From: Leptolyngbya sp. FACHB-8 | GTDB lineage: Bacteria > Cyanobacteriota > Cyanobacteriia > Elainellales > Elainellaceae | Length of the DNA stretch: 40,754 bases | Reading direction: 5' to 3' | Assembly: GCF_014695575.1 (NCBI RefSeq) | Contig: NZ_JACJOO010000044.1 | Location: 1-40,754, forward strand | In this document: positions 39,764 through 40,754 of the stretch, piece by piece | Layout of the letters: the number at the start of each line of letters is the position of its first letter | Numbering within the stretch: the first letter of the stretch is position 1 | The notes under the pieces: generated by a model | Seen by the model: the letters and a program-made list of their open reading frames with translations, nothing else | Told to the model about the DNA's origin: nothing | Database searches by the model: none | Made by a program: the position numbers and the translations under genes

Positions 39764-39980
39764 GGTGGAGTCTACTTTGGAGGCTAGGTCATACCCTCAC
39801 GGTAAAGACTCAAATGCGGGATGGCGTCTACCTTTCTGTAGGAATATCCCCTCTGTAGCATGGCAGTTATCATCACCTGCCCGAAACATGCCATACTCTG
39901 ATTTAGCTTTTACCTCTCGAAAGCTTGATGGATAAAGGTTTCAAGAGGTAAAAGGCAGATATTCATTCTCCTTGTGTGTG

Positions 39981-40538
39981 ATGGGTTCAACACATCCCGA
40001 TTGGCAATTCGACGATCGCTTCCTTGAGATGCGGAGCCGCTGGTTCACTCTGATCGGCGAACACTGGCATGACCATCAAGGCACTCCGCTGGAATACTGG
40101 CGAGTCGAACGGGCACATTCTGTCGTTATCATCCCCATCCAGGCTGGGCAATTCCTCCTGCCACCTGCGCAGTTTCGCCCCGGCGTCAAACACGCAACTT
40201 TGGATTTTCCGGGAGGTCGATTACTGGAAGGAGTCCCAGCCGACGAAGTGGCGGTACGGATTTTGGGACGCGAGTTGGGCGTGAAGGAAGGGGCGATCGC
40301 CCAACTCACCCCCATTAATCCCAACGGCTGGATCGTCAACAGTTCCTTCTCCAACCAACAGCTTTTCGGTTTCGTGGCCCATTTGACCCCAGATGTCCCC
40401 ATCCCTGAATCTCAAATTGGTAGCACCTACACGGTCAACCATCAGGGAGTCCAAAACTTGTTGACAGACCTGCTATGCCTGCAATGCCGAGCGTTGCTGC
40501 TTGACTGGTGGCTGCAAACCACTAGCACAAGCTCTTAG
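39981..40538 (+). CDS. Nudix-like hydrolase with an altered Nudix box
   Basis: About 185 residues with the Nudix fold order: an N-terminal strand region with VERAHSVVIIPIQAGQFLLP, then the box region FPGGRLLEGVPADEVAVRIL followed by GRELGV, and a C-terminal half with QQLFGFVAHL. The canonical box is GX5EX7REUXEEXGU. Here the first Gly, Glu and the final G-V are in place, but the REUXEE part reads RILGRE, so only one of the two catalytic glutamates remains. The enzyme may have changed activity or act by binding, for example to a nucleoside diphosphate derivative (inference). The ATG at 39981 is preferred over an in-frame TTG at 39972. Its TAG stop is formed at the left end of MITE copy C. Confidence 0.8.
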   Translation: MGSTHPDWQFDDRFLEMRSRWFTLIGEHWHDHQGTPLEYWRVERAHSVVIIPIQAGQFLLPPAQFRPGVKHATLDFPGGRLLEGVPADEVAVRILGRELGVKEGAIAQLTPINPNGWIVNSSFSNQQLFGFVAHLTPDVPIPESQIGSTYTVNHQGVQNLLTDLLCLQCRALLLDWWLQTTSTSS

Positions 40539-40640
40539 GAGGTTTCTGCATAAGAATTTACCCAGGATGTTGGTGTTTTGCCCGCGAAGCGGGCAAAACA
40601 CCAACATCCTGGGGGGTAATTTCATTGCTGGAAATCTCCT
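40537..40640. mobile_element. MITE-like palindromic element, copy C (104 bp) with a different core
   Basis: The ends AGGAGGTTTC (40537-40546) and GAAATCTCCT (40631-40640) match those of copies A and B with one change. TGCATAAGAATTTAC resembles the left inner flank of A/B. The core is unrelated in sequence: a perfect 25-bp palindrome (40561-40585, 40589-40613) with loop GAA and apex GCGAAGC (40584-40590). Confidence 0.8.
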
Positions 40641-40754
40641 TATACCGTTTTAATATGAAGCTGCGCCAAATAGGGCTTCGAGAATGAAATCGTAGGACGT
40701 CAATGACGCAACCCTTTCAGGGGAAATCTTGTCGAGTTCCGAGGTCAGGAGTTT

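Overview
The window reads as a chromosomal segment of a cyanobacterium. It carries psbA (D1 of photosystem II), a one-helix high-light-inducible protein, an SLH-domain outer-membrane porin of the cyanobacterial type, and very many copies of the HIP1 octamer GCGATCGC. The species cannot be named from this sequence alone. No prophage, CRISPR array, rRNA or intact insertion sequence was seen. The leftmost 37 bases may be the start of a leftward gene cut by the window edge.

Layout. 0.1-7.1 kb: a one-TM coiled-coil protein, a GNAT acetyltransferase, CcdA, the signal-peptide peptidase SppA, the Mg2+ channel MgtE and a small Cys-containing cyanobacterial protein. 7.2-12 kb: a leftward 843-residue fusion (Crp-like domain, degenerate AAA+ domain, multi-cluster Fe-S membrane domain), then a tandem 51-bp repeat and an SLH porin. 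12.7-16.4 kb: an ArsR-type regulator, HtpG, a small two-TM protein and a second GNAT enzyme. 16.7-20.5 kb: an MBOAT acyltransferase, a ~1 kb gene-free region with a MITE copy and an operator-like array, then psbA. 20.7-26 kb: a convergent pair for surface polysaccharide (TPR-GT61 glycosyltransferase and a Wzc-like tyrosine autokinase). 26.3-31.5 kb: a metallophosphoesterase, tRNA-Ser(UGA), a small membrane protein, prolyl oligopeptidase and a cystathionine gamma-synthase-like enzyme. 32.4-35.6 kb: a PAS-like/LuxR regulator and a tight leftward operon (MoxR ATPase, RdgB/HAM1 NTPase, RppA-like response regulator). 36-40.6 kb: a DUF305 lipoprotein, small proteins, an Hli protein, a small lipoprotein, an EcsC-family protein and a Nudix-like protein.

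The most unusual feature at DNA level is a dense set of long, mostly perfect intergenic palindromes. Arms run 15-36 bp, often with a 3-nt loop. Many share a layout of T-run, GC-rich core, A-run, which is the reverse of a Rho-independent terminator. Six carry GCGAAGC (or its complement GCTTCGC) exactly at the apex, a heptamer known to form an exceptionally stable DNA mini-hairpin. Three elements of 103-104 bp (18282, 33273, 40537) share 10-bp terminal inverted repeats and an asymmetric frame around the palindrome. In the first two copies the palindromic core is inverted relative to the frame, and in the third the core has a different sequence. A separate ~35-bp extragenic repeat occurs four times, once fused to one of the palindromes.

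The most unusual protein is the 7.2-9.7 kb fusion. It resembles a sigma-54 activator ATPase but lacks the GAFTGA loop, has Asn in place of the Walker B acids and has no DNA-binding domain. It is joined to a NapH/NosR-type Fe-S membrane module, in a phylum that lacks sigma-54.
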